Below are positions 8,829 through 17,462 of a stretch of 64,000 nt of DNA, piece by piece (positions within the stretch are counted from its first letter, which is position 1; every line of letters starts with the position of its first letter). The notes below the pieces were generated by a model. The model was not told the DNA's origin. It did not search any database and worked only from the letters and a program-made list of their open reading frames with translations. The position numbers and the translations under genes were made by a program. The DNA comes from Candidatus Baldrarchaeum yapensis. GTDB lineage: Archaea > Asgardarchaeota > Baldrarchaeia > Baldrarchaeales > Baldrarchaeaceae. Location of the stretch: the NCBI GenBank assembly GCA_016840465.1, contig JAEOSH010000002.1:40730-104729 (forward strand), in the 5' to 3' direction.

Positions 8829-9363
8829 GCGTAGGTCCCTCCATTCGTGATATTATATCTAAAGCCTTCTTCTTGATATCCTCATTTACCTTTATCACCA
8901 CGAGACCCTCATTTGGTTGTCCATATATTATAACTGCCCCAAGCGGGGCATGTATTACTGCAGGAAGGGTTAATAAGTCCTCCTCTCCTTCCACAAATAT
9001 CCTGATGCGTTGACCGGAGTTAATTGCTCTCTTTATGGCAAGCCACGCATCCAAAGTTATCGTACCCGCTGGATTTTTTGTCTTTATATCAATGGCATCA
9101 CATACCCTTGGGCTTTGATATTCCTTTCTAAGAGTCTTCATATCCACTATGGAAACATCCGGAACGAGTCCCACATCGAGTAATGACTCTGTAACCACAT
9201 CACCTACGGCTACTATTAGGTTTGGCGAAAAGCTTTTTATTATTTTTACAGCCTCAATTGTCGATTTTGGATGTTTGCCACGGATCAGTATTCCGATTGG
9301 CTTCTTTAGTTCATCACGCAGAGATTCCGGCAACACTAGGCGTTCGCTTTCTTCACTCATCAT
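8791..9363 (-). CDS. GTP-dependent dephospho-CoA kinase (DUF359)
   Basis: 190 residues. The DUF359 family was shown to be the archaeal enzyme for the last step of coenzyme A synthesis, using GTP. Seen are GDVVTESLLDVGLVPDVSIVD, NPAGTITLDAW and VEGEEDLLTLPAVIHAPLGA, whose acidic GEEDL stretch is a family mark. It sits between Spt4 and S24e, a gene order common in archaea. Its ATG overlaps the Spt4 stop (ATGA). Confidence 0.92.
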   Translation of the reverse strand: MMSEESERLVLPESLRDELKKPIGILIRGKHPKSTIEAVKIIKSFSPNLIVAVGDVVTESLLDVGLVPDVSIVDMKTLRKEYQSPRVCDAIDIKTKNPAGTITLDAWLAIKRAINSGQRIRIFVEGEEDLLTLPAVIHAPLGAVIIYGQPNEGLVVIKVNEDIKKKALDIISRMEGPTHVFRNKGCEGER

Positions 9364-9548
9364 CTTACCCTCAAGGCATATCTCCCTTCCTTATTTATTT
9401 TCAGCCTTTTCGCAATTTCAGAGTTTTCTGGATCGATTATGATAACTATACCTGAGAAATTTGCGGAAAGATTTCTGGAGCCGCATTTTGGACAAACATC
9501 TTTTCCTCTAACTATAAAGTGGCATTTTTTGCATGCTTTTTCCTTCAA
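9360..9548 (-). CDS. spt4: Transcription elongation factor Spt4 (RpoE2)
   Basis: 62 residues: a four-cysteine zinc finger (CKKCHFIV, then CPKCGSRNLS) followed by FSGIVIIIDPENSEIAKRL, the segment that pairs with the Spt5 NGN domain. Spt4-Spt5 clamps RNA polymerase for processive elongation; the Spt5 gene is at 35.1 kb in this window. The start directly abuts the Rpo7 stop. Confidence 0.95.
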   Translation of the reverse strand: MKEKACKKCHFIVRGKDVCPKCGSRNLSANFSGIVIIIDPENSEIAKRLKINKEGRYALRVR

Positions 9549-10115
9549 TTACTCTCCCTCTTTACGTTCTTCTATTCTTTTAACTTCCTCTTTTATCCAC
9601 TCCAGCTTTCCTAGGAAGGGTTGACGCATGGTTAGACCTATTCTCCCACCTTTACCTCCCTTCAGGCTTATGGCTGTTATTCTAGCTCTAACTCTATCTC
9701 CTTCCGATAGAACTCTCCCGGACTCCTTTCCGAGGAGAGATGAACGTTTCGGATCATATGATATGAAATCATCCGTTATTTGGCTGATATGGCATAATCC
9801 GTCCATGGGACCTAAGCGCACGAAAACGCCAAAACTGACTACCTCTATGACCTCACCCTCGATAACTTCGTACATTTCGGGCTTAAACGTCAAGGCTTCA
9901 AATACAACTTCATGGTATGTGGCGCCATCACCCGGAATTATCTTCCCCAGCCCGACCTCGTCAACTTTTAGAACCATTATGACAAACCCGAGTTCTGAAT
10001 CTAGGGTTCCCTCGTATTTTTCCTTAAGCGCGGAAAGAGCCGCCTCGTCGATGGGTTTATTGAGAAGGTTCGGTGGAATCCGCACAATATCTTTAACCTT
10101 AACCAATTTGTACAT
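9549..10115 (-). CDS. rpoE1: RNA polymerase subunit Rpo7 (RpoE')
   Basis: 188 residues. N-terminal RNP-like domain (MYKLVKVKDIVRIPP, ALKEKYEGTLDSELGFVIMV) and a C-terminal S1 domain (EGEVIEVVSFGVFVRLGPMDGLCHIS). With Rpo4 it forms the polymerase stalk that grips the nascent RNA. It is followed without a gap by Spt4, the classic archaeal rpoE1-rpoE2 pair. The rpo4 gene is not in the window. Confidence 0.96.
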   Translation of the reverse strand: MYKLVKVKDIVRIPPNLLNKPIDEAALSALKEKYEGTLDSELGFVIMVLKVDEVGLGKIIPGDGATYHEVVFEALTFKPEMYEVIEGEVIEVVSFGVFVRLGPMDGLCHISQITDDFISYDPKRSSLLGKESGRVLSEGDRVRARITAISLKGGKGGRIGLTMRQPFLGKLEWIKEEVKRIEERKEGE

Positions 10116-10148
10116 AACCGCACCTCCGGTTTTCTCAATAGAGTCTCT

Positions 10149-10577
10149 CTATATGATGGTTCCCTCCAGTTCGAAATGCGATAATTGTCTGAGAAAGATT
10201 ACGGGAACACCATTTTTTCGAAGTTCTCTTCTTAACTTGTTATCGCAGGTCGCAACGCACCATTTATACTTTTTGGCGGTTTTTAATATTGTCTCATCGA
10301 CCGTCTTGCCTCGACATTCGTCCGGAACCTTAATAAGCTTGTACTTCCTCGCAAGCGCAAGCGCAAAAGACGCCTCTCTTTTTGTTTTAGGAGACGCCGT
10401 TTGGCGCAGTTTCTCCAATTCTTCCAGTATGCAGTCCAATATTACAGGTTCAAACGCTCGCTCAACTACACGTGCTATTTCATGTTCTAGATTTATGTGC
10501 ATTTTGGACGGAAGCATTAACATATTCGTATCCAGTATAACACCTACCTTTTGAGACCTTTCACTTGATGATCCCAT
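10149..10577 (-). CDS. PIN-domain protein, FCF1/VapC9-like
   Basis: 142 residues. PIN nuclease motifs: [11 protein letters not shown] with the first acidic residue near position 16, the glutamates of [10 protein letters not shown], and [29 protein letters not shown] with the last aspartates. Conserved between aIF2-gamma and Rpo7 in many archaea and resembles eukaryotic Fcf1/Utp24, which cuts pre-rRNA; an rRNA-processing role is an inference. The ribosomal neighbourhood and absence of an antitoxin speak against a toxin. Overlaps aIF2-gamma by 17 bases. Confidence 0.85.
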   Translation of the reverse strand: MGSSSERSQKVGVILDTNMLMLPSKMHINLEHEIARVVERAFEPVILDCILEELEKLRQTASPKTKREASFALALARKYKLIKVPDECRGKTVDETILKTAKKYKWCVATCDNKLRRELRKNGVPVIFLRQLSHFELEGTII

Positions 10578-11823
10578 ACCCTATTAGCCTCCATCGTCCG
10601 CTTATTTGCCTACTTATTGCAACTCTTGCTCCCTCCTCTGCACATACTGGTCTTCTGAGCACCACCTCGATTTCATCTCCCCTCACAGAAGTAACAGTAC
10701 CGACGGTCGCAGCAGTTCCGACGTTAAGCATCAAGTTCTCTCTCACTCTTATTTTCTCAACTTTTTTCATGTCTGCTGTTCCAACCGCGCGCTCAAGCAG
10801 GCGGGCCTCCAATATTAACGTATCCAGAACTGGTGGCAATGTACCCGGTTTTCCAGCAACGTTTCCGACCATTCCATCAGCTTTTGTTAATGAGGGATCT
10901 AAAGTCGTTTCTATGCCTATTAATCCCCCTGGTCCTGCTTCTTTTAATGGTATATTCCCCCCAGCCATCAAGTTTACGACTTCCGTAAATATTGGCTCAT
11001 ACACATTCCTCTTCACTGGTAATCCTGGCCTTATCTCAACTTCGTCTCCTAATCTGATTTTTCCTTGAATTATCGTTCCGCCCAGAACTCCTCCCTTCAG
11101 TTTATCAGGTCTCGTACCGGGCTTATTGATATCGAAAGATCTTGCAACGTAGAATCGTGCTGGTTTTGAGAAATCGCGTGTTGGCGTTGGTATGAACTCC
11201 TCAATTGCCTGTACAACTACATCTATATTGGCACCAAATACTGCCGACGTTGGTATAATGGGAGCGTCTTCTGCGACGGTTCCCTCAACGAATTTTTTTA
11301 TTTGCTCATAGTTCTTTATTGCTTCCTCCTTCGACACTAGTTCCACTTTATTTTGAACTATAATTATATTCTTAACGCCAATTATTTGGAGAGCAACAAA
11401 ATGTTCCCTTGTTTGCGGTTGGGGACATGGTTCATTTGCCGCAATGACGAGGATGGCTCCATCCATGATAGCTGCTCCGGATAACATCGTTGCCATTAAT
11501 ATCTCGTGACCTGGACTGTCAACAAACGATATCCTTCGAAGAACCTGAAGTTTTTCACCGCAGTGGGGGCATGTGTCTCCCTTTGCCATAAATGTCGTCA
11601 TATAACATTGAGGTGGGGGACAATTCGGGCATTTCCTTATTGTGGCATCCGCGTATCCAAGTTTTATTGATATTCCACGACGAATTTCCTCACTATGCCT
11701 GTCAGTCCATTCACCGGACAAAGCCTGCACTAGGGTTGTCTTCCCGTGATCTACATGCCCTACAACTCCTATATTTATTTCACTTTGGCGTTTTTCGTCT
11801 TCCAGTATCAATTCACTCCTCAC
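10561..11823 (-). CDS. eif2g: Translation initiation factor aIF2 subunit gamma
   Basis: 420 residues. GTPase domain with P-loop [12 protein letters not shown] near residue 20, switch [16 protein letters not shown], a zinc-binding insert ([10 protein letters not shown] and CPHCG), DSPGHE and NKVEL. Two beta-barrel domains follow. It carries initiator Met-tRNA to the small subunit. The alpha and beta subunits are not in the window. Start overlaps the S6e gene by 11 bases. Confidence 0.97.
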   Translation of the reverse strand: MRSELILEDEKRQSEINIGVVGHVDHGKTTLVQALSGEWTDRHSEEIRRGISIKLGYADATIRKCPNCPPPQCYMTTFMAKGDTCPHCGEKLQVLRRISFVDSPGHEILMATMLSGAAIMDGAILVIAANEPCPQPQTREHFVALQIIGVKNIIIVQNKVELVSKEEAIKNYEQIKKFVEGTVAEDAPIIPTSAVFGANIDVVVQAIEEFIPTPTRDFSKPARFYVARSFDINKPGTRPDKLKGGVLGGTIIQGKIRLGDEVEIRPGLPVKRNVYEPIFTEVVNLMAGGNIPLKEAGPGGLIGIETTLDPSLTKADGMVGNVAGKPGTLPPVLDTLILEARLLERAVGTADMKKVEKIRVRENLMLNVGTAATVGTVTSVRGDEIEVVLRRPVCAEEGARVAISRQISGRWRLIGYGIIK

Positions 11824-12220
11824 CCTCCTCCTTTTCTTTTGTCGCGCCCACTAACTCCTCTATGGGCTTAGGACCTTCTTTTATGACTTTTACGTTTACC
11901 TGCACAATGTCCTCTGTAATGGTGTTTCCTCTAACAGTCTTCTTTCTCCGCTCGCCTTTTCTCTTAGGATGAAAGCCTGGCGGGCCAGAGAGTAATACTC
12001 TTCTCCTAACACCACCATGAATATCTGGTCTCATCGGAAAGCCATCTTTGTCCGTGCCACCACGGATCTCAAACTCGTAACCTGGGAAGCCAAGAGGATC
12101 TCCTGGGACGATATCGCCTATCTTCTTGCCTATGAGGACCCGACATTTACTTTCGTCTAGAGTCACTTGGTAAGCTCTTCCGGTTTTGGGTACTGAAATT
12201 ACGAGTTTCATTTCCACCAT
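11813..12220 (-). CDS. rps6e: Ribosomal protein S6e
   Basis: About 135 residues. Contains [50 protein letters not shown] written here as its key parts GFPGYEF and [11 protein letters not shown], plus [20 protein letters not shown], which define eS6. ATG 12220 is chosen because GGTGATCACA precedes it; GTG 12229 is probably part of the ribosome binding site. It precedes aIF2-gamma and follows aIF5B closely. Confidence 0.96.
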   Translation of the reverse strand: MVEMKLVISVPKTGRAYQVTLDESKCRVLIGKKIGDIVPGDPLGFPGYEFEIRGGTDKDGFPMRPDIHGGVRRRVLLSGPPGFHPKRKGERRKKTVRGNTITEDIVQVNVKVIKEGPKPIEELVGATKEKEEGEE

Positions 12221-12245
12221 TGTGATCACCTTCCTCCATCTGGCG

Positions 12246-14042
12246 TTATTTCCGAGAACTCCTTTTTATTTTCATTATCTCGTTGAGTAACTCCAGTTCT
12301 TCGGATGATAATTCCTCAGAGAACTTTAATTTTAACGTTCTGATGTGTGGCTCCGGCACGTCGACATAAATTATATCTCCTTCTTTTATGTGCCTACCGA
12401 CTATGGCTTCCCTTATAGATATTGCAACTTCCATACCCGCGGTTGCTTCCCGAAGACTCTGACCTGCCTGTTGAATTTGCATTATTTGACCTATATATTT
12501 TCCACTTGATGTCATAAGGGGATACCTAGGTCGTATTCTTCCGACGAGTACCTTAACCCCCACGATTGCCGGCTTACTTCTCCTAAACACATAACCCGGC
12601 AGTATCATTATTTTTGCCGGCATTATTATCTTTTCTAATGTCAATTTCTTTTCTTCTTCTCGCTTCTTCGTAACCCAATTATCGTAATCCTCAAGTAGTT
12701 TGTAGATTATGTTGCTCCAAAATATTGGAATGTCATATTTTTTAGCTTCCTCTTCGGCGTCCGGCAAAATTTTTACGTTAAAAGCTAGTATTGCTGCTCG
12801 ATATGGATCCTTTTCCATGACAACTACCGCTTCCATGACATCACGCTTTGATACATCGCCAATACCTGCAAGTCTTATTGGAACATCATGTCTCCGTAAG
12901 TAATTTACTAGCGCTTCTAGAGATCCCAAGGTATCCGCTTTTAAAACAACACCAACCTTATCTGTCGAAATTATGATCTTCTTGACTTCCTTCTCAATCT
13001 CGTCAACTACGGATTGTAACTCTGATTCATCCCAGACCGCACGCATTGGAGAGCCAGCAACAGCGCCTTCGAGATTTGGAGCGACAAGTTTTACTCCTGC
13101 GGCTGCCACCACTTCATCTACCGGTGTGAACTTCTCACGAGGATCCCTTATTTCATCTAAAGGCTTTGGTAAAAGTATAGCACGAAGTTTTGTGACAATA
13201 GGTCCCTCTATTCCTCCTATTACGATGATATCATCCTTTCTCAGTACTCCATCGTAGATTATCGCATTCACTGTTAAACCGAGTCCGAGTTCTTCCTTTA
13301 CCTCGAGAATAACTCCTTTTGCCGGCCCTTCCTTAAATTCGAGTTGTTTTTTCATGTAGCGCTGAGTCAGACCGGCGAGTACAAGTAAAAGTTCAGGTAT
13401 CCCCTCCCCCGTTTTTGCACTTGTTGGGACGATGGCAACTGTTTTTGAGAAATCAGTAACTCTATCAAACCTTTCAGCGCTGAACCCGACGGCACTCAAG
13501 GACCCGACTATTTGGTATATTTTTTCGTCTAAGTACCTCCTGACGGCTGGATCTTGCAGTTTTATTGATTCTGTAAAGTATTGTGTGGGTCCGGGTCTCC
13601 ACCCGGGGATCCTGTCTATTTTGTTTGCGGCAACTAAAAATGGAACTCGCCTTTCCTTCAAGATGTCTATGCATTCCCATGTTTGAGCTTGGAATCCCTC
13701 CATTATATCAACTACTAGTATTGCGAAGTCTGCAGCGGCTCCGCCCCTAACTCTAAGGTTGTAAAATGCCTCATGCCCTGGAGTATCTATGACTAGGATT
13801 CCTGGGATTGTCAACTTCACTTTATACATTTCCATGAGTTTGCCACAAATTTTCTCAATTACGGGGGATGGAAAGAAGGATGCACCAATGTGCTGGGTCT
13901 AGCATCAGGCCGTGGAAAACGGCCTGATTATGCCCCCAGCCTCTCTTTGTTGGACGGCCGTCCCACGGATTTTATCAAGCAATGAGGTCTTTCCATGATC
14001 TATATGTCCCAAAACAACGCATATGGGCTGCCTTAGACGCAT
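12246..14042 (-). CDS. infB: Translation initiation factor aIF5B, interrupted by a 30-nt intron
   Basis: Exon 1 is 14042-13929 (38 codons: [20 protein letters not shown], with the P-loop, to REAGGI); exon 2 is 13898-12246. Joined, they encode 588 residues, the normal archaeal length, with [13 protein letters not shown] (switch I) across the junction, then [13 protein letters not shown] and the C-terminal domains that promote subunit joining. Without removal of 13899-13928 the frame runs into TGA and TAG within the insert. The ATG at 14042 has GGTGATCTT ahead of it. A second reading, with translation only from 13835, would lack the P-loop and is not viable. Confidence 0.93.
13899..13928 (-). 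other. BHB intron (30 nt) in the aIF5B mRNA
   Basis: Read on the minus strand: outer exon helix GCTGGG/CCCAGC (13935-13940 with 13892-13897), central helix GGCA/TGCT of 4 bp with one G-U pair, 3-nt bulges TAA and AGA, and a perfect 9-bp inner stem TCAGGCCGT/ACGGCCTGA closed by a 5-nt loop. Cutting after the second base of each bulge removes exactly 30 nt between codons 38 and 39. This is the complete substrate shape of the archaeal tRNA splicing endonuclease. In-frame stops inside exclude a peptide insertion. Confidence 0.9.
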
Positions 14043-14133
14043 AAGATCACCTCACCAATTAGCGTTAAGAAAACAAAGAGTACTTAGGCAAGCAAAAATA
14101 TTTTTGGCTTAGGAAAAGAAGAAGAAATGACGT

Positions 14134-14586
14134 TTAATAAACCATTCTATCACTGCATCTCTCATACTCGTATAGTTCATCATCGCTAAAGAATATTGAC
14201 ATTTCGTACTTTGCTCTCTCTACAGAGTCTGCAGCGTGAATTATGTTCTTCGTTAGATTTAGTCCAAAGTCCCCCCTTATAGTGCCGGGGCTTGCCTCTC
14301 TAGGATTTGTCGCTCCAATAAGTCTTCTAACGACCGATACTGCCTCCTCGCCTTCTATGACCATCGCAACTACGGGACCTGAAGTAACAAATGAAACTAA
14401 CTCATCGAAGAAATGCTTACCCTTATGTATATCGTAAAGACGTTCGGCTCTCTCTTTATCCAGCCAAACCATTTTGAGAGCTACTACCTTAAGACCCTTG
14501 CGCTCGATTCTTGAAATTATCTCCCCTATGAGACCTCGTTGTACACCGTCAGGCTTTATCATTACAAAGGTTCTTTGTATTGCCAT
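14134..14586 (-). CDS. ndk: Nucleoside diphosphate kinase
   Basis: 150 residues, full length. The active-site histidine is in [44 protein letters not shown] and [18 protein letters not shown] are family motifs. Balances nucleoside triphosphate pools. Follows L24e by 4 bases in the L7Ae-S28e-L24e-Ndk group, an order common in archaea. Downstream a T-rich stretch (14100-14133 on the minus strand) may end transcription before the aIF5B promoter. Confidence 0.97.
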   Translation of the reverse strand: MAIQRTFVMIKPDGVQRGLIGEIISRIERKGLKVVALKMVWLDKERAERLYDIHKGKHFFDELVSFVTSGPVVAMVIEGEEAVSVVRRLIGATNPREASPGTIRGDFGLNLTKNIIHAADSVERAKYEMSIFFSDDELYEYERCSDRMVY

Positions 14587-14590
14587 TTAT

Positions 14591-14794
14591 TCACCCTCGT
14601 TTCTTCTCCTGTTCCCTTCCTCTCCAGAACTTCGTCCATTTGAATTTTCTAGGGTCTCTGCCCATCTCTATCATGGATATCCTACATTTGCTACTGCAGA
14701 ACCAGAGAACCCTGCCATCATTTTTTACGTACATCATCCCTGTCCCAGGCTCTATTTCCTTTCCACAGAATGAACATTTTTGCCCACGTAACAT
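14591..14794 (-). CDS. rpl24e: Ribosomal protein L24e
   Basis: 67 residues. Zinc finger [13 protein letters not shown] and LWFCSSKCR, followed by the basic [14 protein letters not shown], diagnostic for eL24. ATG 14794 is taken over the in-frame GTG at 14797. Lies between S28e and Ndk. Confidence 0.95.
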   Translation of the reverse strand: MLRGQKCSFCGKEIEPGTGMMYVKNDGRVLWFCSSKCRISMIEMGRDPRKFKWTKFWRGREQEKKRG

Positions 14795-14824
14795 CACGAT
14801 TACCTCTTAGCCTCGCTACTCAGT

Positions 14825-15040
14825 TCACCTTACTGTGATCTTTCGTGCTTCACGTTCGGTTTCTCTTAACATTAATATATCGCCAAGTCTAACCGGACCC
14901 TTCACATTCCGGGTGAGAATCCTACCTTTATCCTTTCCTTCTAATATCCTTACACGTACCTGTATGACCTCACCAGCAACTCCCGTTCTTCCGATGATTT
15001 GTATTACTTCCGCTGGCGTTCCTCTGTCCTCGCTGCTCAT
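14825..15040 (-). CDS. rps28e: Ribosomal protein S28e
   Basis: 71 residues: [41 protein letters not shown] and the basic end are the normal eS28 sequence. Follows L7Ae by 19 bases; the two are neighbours in most archaea. Confidence 0.97.
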   Translation of the reverse strand: MSSEDRGTPAEVIQIIGRTGVAGEVIQVRVRILEGKDKGRILTRNVKGPVRLGDILMLRETEREARKITVR

Positions 15041-15059
15041 GAAATACCACCTACTTCTC

Positions 15060-15431
15060 CTACTTCTTCAGCTCTTTTAATTTTCTTATTATGTCCTCTA
15101 CGAGTTCTTTCGCATCTCCCGGATCTATTATGCACGCAGATGCTGCCTTTACATCTATGCCCGCAGCGGCACCCAGCCTTTCCTTACTTGGCACGTAGAT
15201 ATATGGGATGTTCTTTTCCTCAGCTAGTGGTGGGAGATGCATGACTATTTCAGGAGGATCTACATCCTCCGCTATCAGTACAAGTTTTGCCTGACCTCTT
15301 TCTATAGCTTTTGTTGTCTCATTAGTCCCCTTCTTTATCTTACCCGTGTTTCTTGCTATTTCAAGCGCCTGATACGCCTTTTCTGCAAGTTCCTTCGGGA
15401 CCTCAAATTTTACATATGGGGGTTTTGCCAT
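15060..15431 (-). CDS. rpl7ae: Ribosomal protein L7Ae / K-turn binding protein
   Basis: 123 residues. L7Ae binds K-turns in 23S rRNA, box C/D and H/ACA guide RNAs and RNase P. The RNA-contacting [19 protein letters not shown] near residue 32 and [13 protein letters not shown] near 85 are intact. First gene of the S28e-L24e-Ndk group; a TATA-like sequence should lie in the 170-base stretch upstream (15432-15601), where TTAAATA is seen on the minus strand. The 5' leader could hold a K-turn for self-control as known in some archaea, but I could not show one. Confidence 0.97.
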   Translation of the reverse strand: MAKPPYVKFEVPKELAEKAYQALEIARNTGKIKKGTNETTKAIERGQAKLVLIAEDVDPPEIVMHLPPLAEEKNIPYIYVPSKERLGAAAGIDVKAASACIIDPGDAKELVEDIIRKLKELKK

Positions 15432-15601
15432 TTTCTTCCTCCCTCCGGCGCCTTATGCCTTCATGAGTCAGCAGTGAAAAAAGGTAATCCATTAGTGTTT
15501 AAGAAAATTTCGTTGAGTGAACAGAATTTCGCATTTAATAGGTTCAAACTGAGGAAAAACTCTCCCTCTCTTCTTACCTTCACGTATTTAACTGATAGTT
15601 A

Positions 15602-16390
15602 TCAGATGATTATACGTGTGCCTTTAACACTTTCTCCGATCAATGCCTTTCTCAACAGGTCCGGTACGCCTCCATTTATGATTAACACCTCTTTGCATGA
15701 TGTTCCTTTCAGTAACATGAGCGATTGTAACTTCCCAATGATCCCACCAGTTGCGTCACTCGGCTCCTGTCTTAGCAGTTTTACTAGGTCTCTAAGTTCA
15801 TCAATTGAAATATTATCTATTAAGATCCGGCGCCTCTCGTCTTCCTTATACAAAAATATACCATCAACATCTGTCACAAAGATCGCTCGCTTGATGTTAA
15901 GATCTCTTACCACATTTACTAAGATTTTATCGCCAGATATTATCGAGAAACCATATGATACGTCTAAAACGACATCACCAAATAGTACGGGCGTTAGTCC
16001 CATCTCTAACACACGCTTAATAACTGTGACATCAAAGTAGGTAACTTCGCCTTTGTCCATTACAACAAACGACGATGGTTGCAACGAAAAAACATTAATT
16101 CCAGCATTTTCCAACGCTTTGACGACAATATCGTTAAGAATCAGCATCGCCTTACGAACTTCATGAACCATGCCACTCCATTCTTTCCCTTTCACTATTT
16201 TTTCGGCTAATTGATATTTGATTGCAAGAGGATGACCAAATGATCCTCCGCCATGTATCACAATTACCCTCTTACCAGATTCTGCAAGTTCGGAACAAAG
16301 TCTTTCAAGGACTTCTTTGTTTACGCTCCACGGCTTCCTTTTATTAGTTATTATACTTCCACCGAGTTTTACTGCTATGATGTCCTTCAA
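15602..16390 (-). CDS. Isopentenyl phosphate kinase
   Basis: 262 residues of the amino acid kinase fold. VKLGGSIITNKRKPW at the N-terminus, VIHGGGSFGHPLA with the histidine that marks isopentenyl phosphate kinases, VLFGDVVLDVSYGFSIISGDKI, and DATGGIIGKLQSL fit the archaeal enzyme that makes isopentenyl diphosphate for lipid synthesis by the alternative mevalonate route. TTG start at 16390 with GGGAGAAG ahead. Last of the rpoN-S2 group; in many archaea it sits in the same place, with other mevalonate genes that are absent here. Confidence 0.93.
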   Translation of the reverse strand: MKDIIAVKLGGSIITNKRKPWSVNKEVLERLCSELAESGKRVIVIHGGGSFGHPLAIKYQLAEKIVKGKEWSGMVHEVRKAMLILNDIVVKALENAGINVFSLQPSSFVVMDKGEVTYFDVTVIKRVLEMGLTPVLFGDVVLDVSYGFSIISGDKILVNVVRDLNIKRAIFVTDVDGIFLYKEDERRRILIDNISIDELRDLVKLLRQEPSDATGGIIGKLQSLMLLKGTSCKEVLIINGGVPDLLRKALIGESVKGTRIII

Positions 16391-16417
16391 GAAACTTCTC
16401 CCTAGTTTTTAGTTCTA

Positions 16418-17044
16418 TTACGTTTGCACAGGCTTTTGAGGTATTATTTTCGTCTCAAATTCCTCTACTGGGATTGGAAGATCTCCATCGGGTGGTATTG
16501 CTCCACGTTCGCGTAGGATTTGTCTCGCAAGTAACCAATAGATGAGAGACAACGCTTTTCTTCCCTTATTATTCGTGGGAATCACAAGATCTATGTATGC
16601 AGTATTCGCATCCGTGTCGCAGAGGGCAACTATTGGGATTCTGGCATCAACGGCTTCTTGAACTGCTTGCCTATCTGCTCTCGGATCCGTAATTATTATC
16701 ACGTCTGCCTCAACGTAATATTTGGAAGACGGGTTTGTTAAAGTCCCCGGAATAAACCTTCCGGGGATGGCTATTGCCCCGACAACTTCAGCGAACTTTT
16801 TAACCGGTCTTTGTCCATACTGCCTTGCAGACACTGCAAGAATCTTTGATGGCTCAAATCTTGATAGGAATTTCGCTGCAATACGGATTCTTTCATCGGT
16901 TTTTCTGACATCAAGCACATACAGACCGTCTGGACGTGTTCGATATATGTACTGTGCCATATATCCGGTCTTTATTTTCGTCCCTATGTGGACTCCTGCT
17001 GCAAGATATTGATCCAAAGGAACTAACAGAGTATCGCTACTCAT
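16418..17044 (-). CDS. rps2: Ribosomal protein S2 (uS2)
   Basis: 208 residues. [60 protein letters not shown] and [19 protein letters not shown] are the archaeal/eukaryal S2 signature. Overlaps the end of rpoN by 8 bases, and the kinase gene follows 27 bases later. The enolase and Rpo6 genes often found between RpoN and S2 are missing. Confidence 0.97.
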   Translation of the reverse strand: MSSDTLLVPLDQYLAAGVHIGTKIKTGYMAQYIYRTRPDGLYVLDVRKTDERIRIAAKFLSRFEPSKILAVSARQYGQRPVKKFAEVVGAIAIPGRFIPGTLTNPSSKYYVEADVIIITDPRADRQAVQEAVDARIPIVALCDTDANTAYIDLVIPTNNKGRKALSLIYWLLARQILRERGAIPPDGDLPIPVEEFETKIIPQKPVQT

Positions 17045-17307
17045 ATTCCATCTCCTCTTCAGCTTCTTCCTCCCTGGCAGGCGGGAAACTGAACTTCAAT
17101 ACTTCATCTATCAACTCCACATGGCTCAATAACATTCTTCTACAACAATATCTTTTTAATCCTAAATCATCAAGGACTTTTTTCGGGTCTTCACCACTTT
17201 CAACTCTTTTCTTGAACTCTTCCCATTTATCAGCAATAACCTTACCACATGTAAAGCTTCCCGCCACCGACGGAAATTCGTCGGTGGTATCGGACCGGGA
17301 TTATCAT
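17037..17307 (-). CDS. rpoN: RNA polymerase subunit Rpo10 (RpoN), interrupted by a 31-nt intron
   Basis: Exon 1 is 17307-17289 (19 nt, MIIPVR plus the first base of a Cys codon), exon 2 is 17257-17037. Joined they give 79 residues starting [21 protein letters not shown] in substance, with the Zn site made by CFTCG and YCCRRMLL. The unspliced frame would start at a poor internal codon (17267) and lose the conserved first cysteine. The ATG at 17307 has GGGTGA six bases before it. Rpo10 is a small essential assembly subunit of the polymerase. The gene heads the operon with S2 and isopentenyl phosphate kinase. Confidence 0.92.
17258..17288 (-). other. BHB intron (31 nt) in the rpoN mRNA
   Basis: On the minus strand: central helix TCCG/CGGG (4 bp, one G-U), bulges ATA and AAG of 3 nt, perfect 9-bp inner stem CCACCGACG/CGTCGGTGG and 6-nt loop AATTTC. 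The outer exon helix is weak (about 2 bp). Cutting after the second base of each bulge joins CGAT to GCTTT, creating CGA TGC TTT, that is Arg-Cys-Phe, exactly the conserved Rpo10 sequence. The intron is in phase 1 and its length is not a multiple of three. Confidence 0.9.
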
Positions 17308-17319
17308 ATCAGAGTCACC

Positions 17320-17337
17320 CTAACACCGTCGATGCAT
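17320..17337 (-). CDS. Possible five-codon upstream ORF in the rpoN leader
   Basis: ATG CAT CGA CGG TGT TAG on the minus strand, with a strong GAGGTGA ribosome site (17343-17349) five bases ahead. Its TAG is followed at once by GGTGA, the ribosome site of rpoN itself. Such an arrangement could couple translation of the leader peptide MHRRC to rpoN. It could also be chance; the transcription start is unknown. Confidence 0.3.
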   Translation of the reverse strand: MHRRC

Positions 17338-17462
17338 CTGATTCACCTCGATATTCAGCATTGATGTTTTCAAAATTCCCTCTTTTAATCTTCCTTTTGA
17401 GTTCATGCATCTGGAATACTGATATCAGGTTCGGGAAATTAAATGAGCATGGTGGTGAGTTA

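Noticed and set aside
9628-10554. 308-codon open frame on the plus strand
   Set aside because: It is antisense to Rpo7 and the PIN gene; its product is Ser/Pro/Thr-rich without any motif.
13836-14042. Plain frameshift or sequencing error as the cause of the broken aIF5B N-terminus
   Set aside because: The extra 30 nt keep the reading phase, contain stops, and form a complete BHB with a perfect 9-bp stem; removing exactly this piece restores the conserved protein. An error would not do that.
15432-15601. K-turn in the L7Ae leader for self-regulation
   Set aside because: CTGA and ATGA sequences occur near the start, but I could not build the flanking stems needed for a K-turn.
15237-16040. 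267-codon open frame on the plus strand
   Set aside because: Antisense to L7Ae and isopentenyl phosphate kinase, both clearly real.
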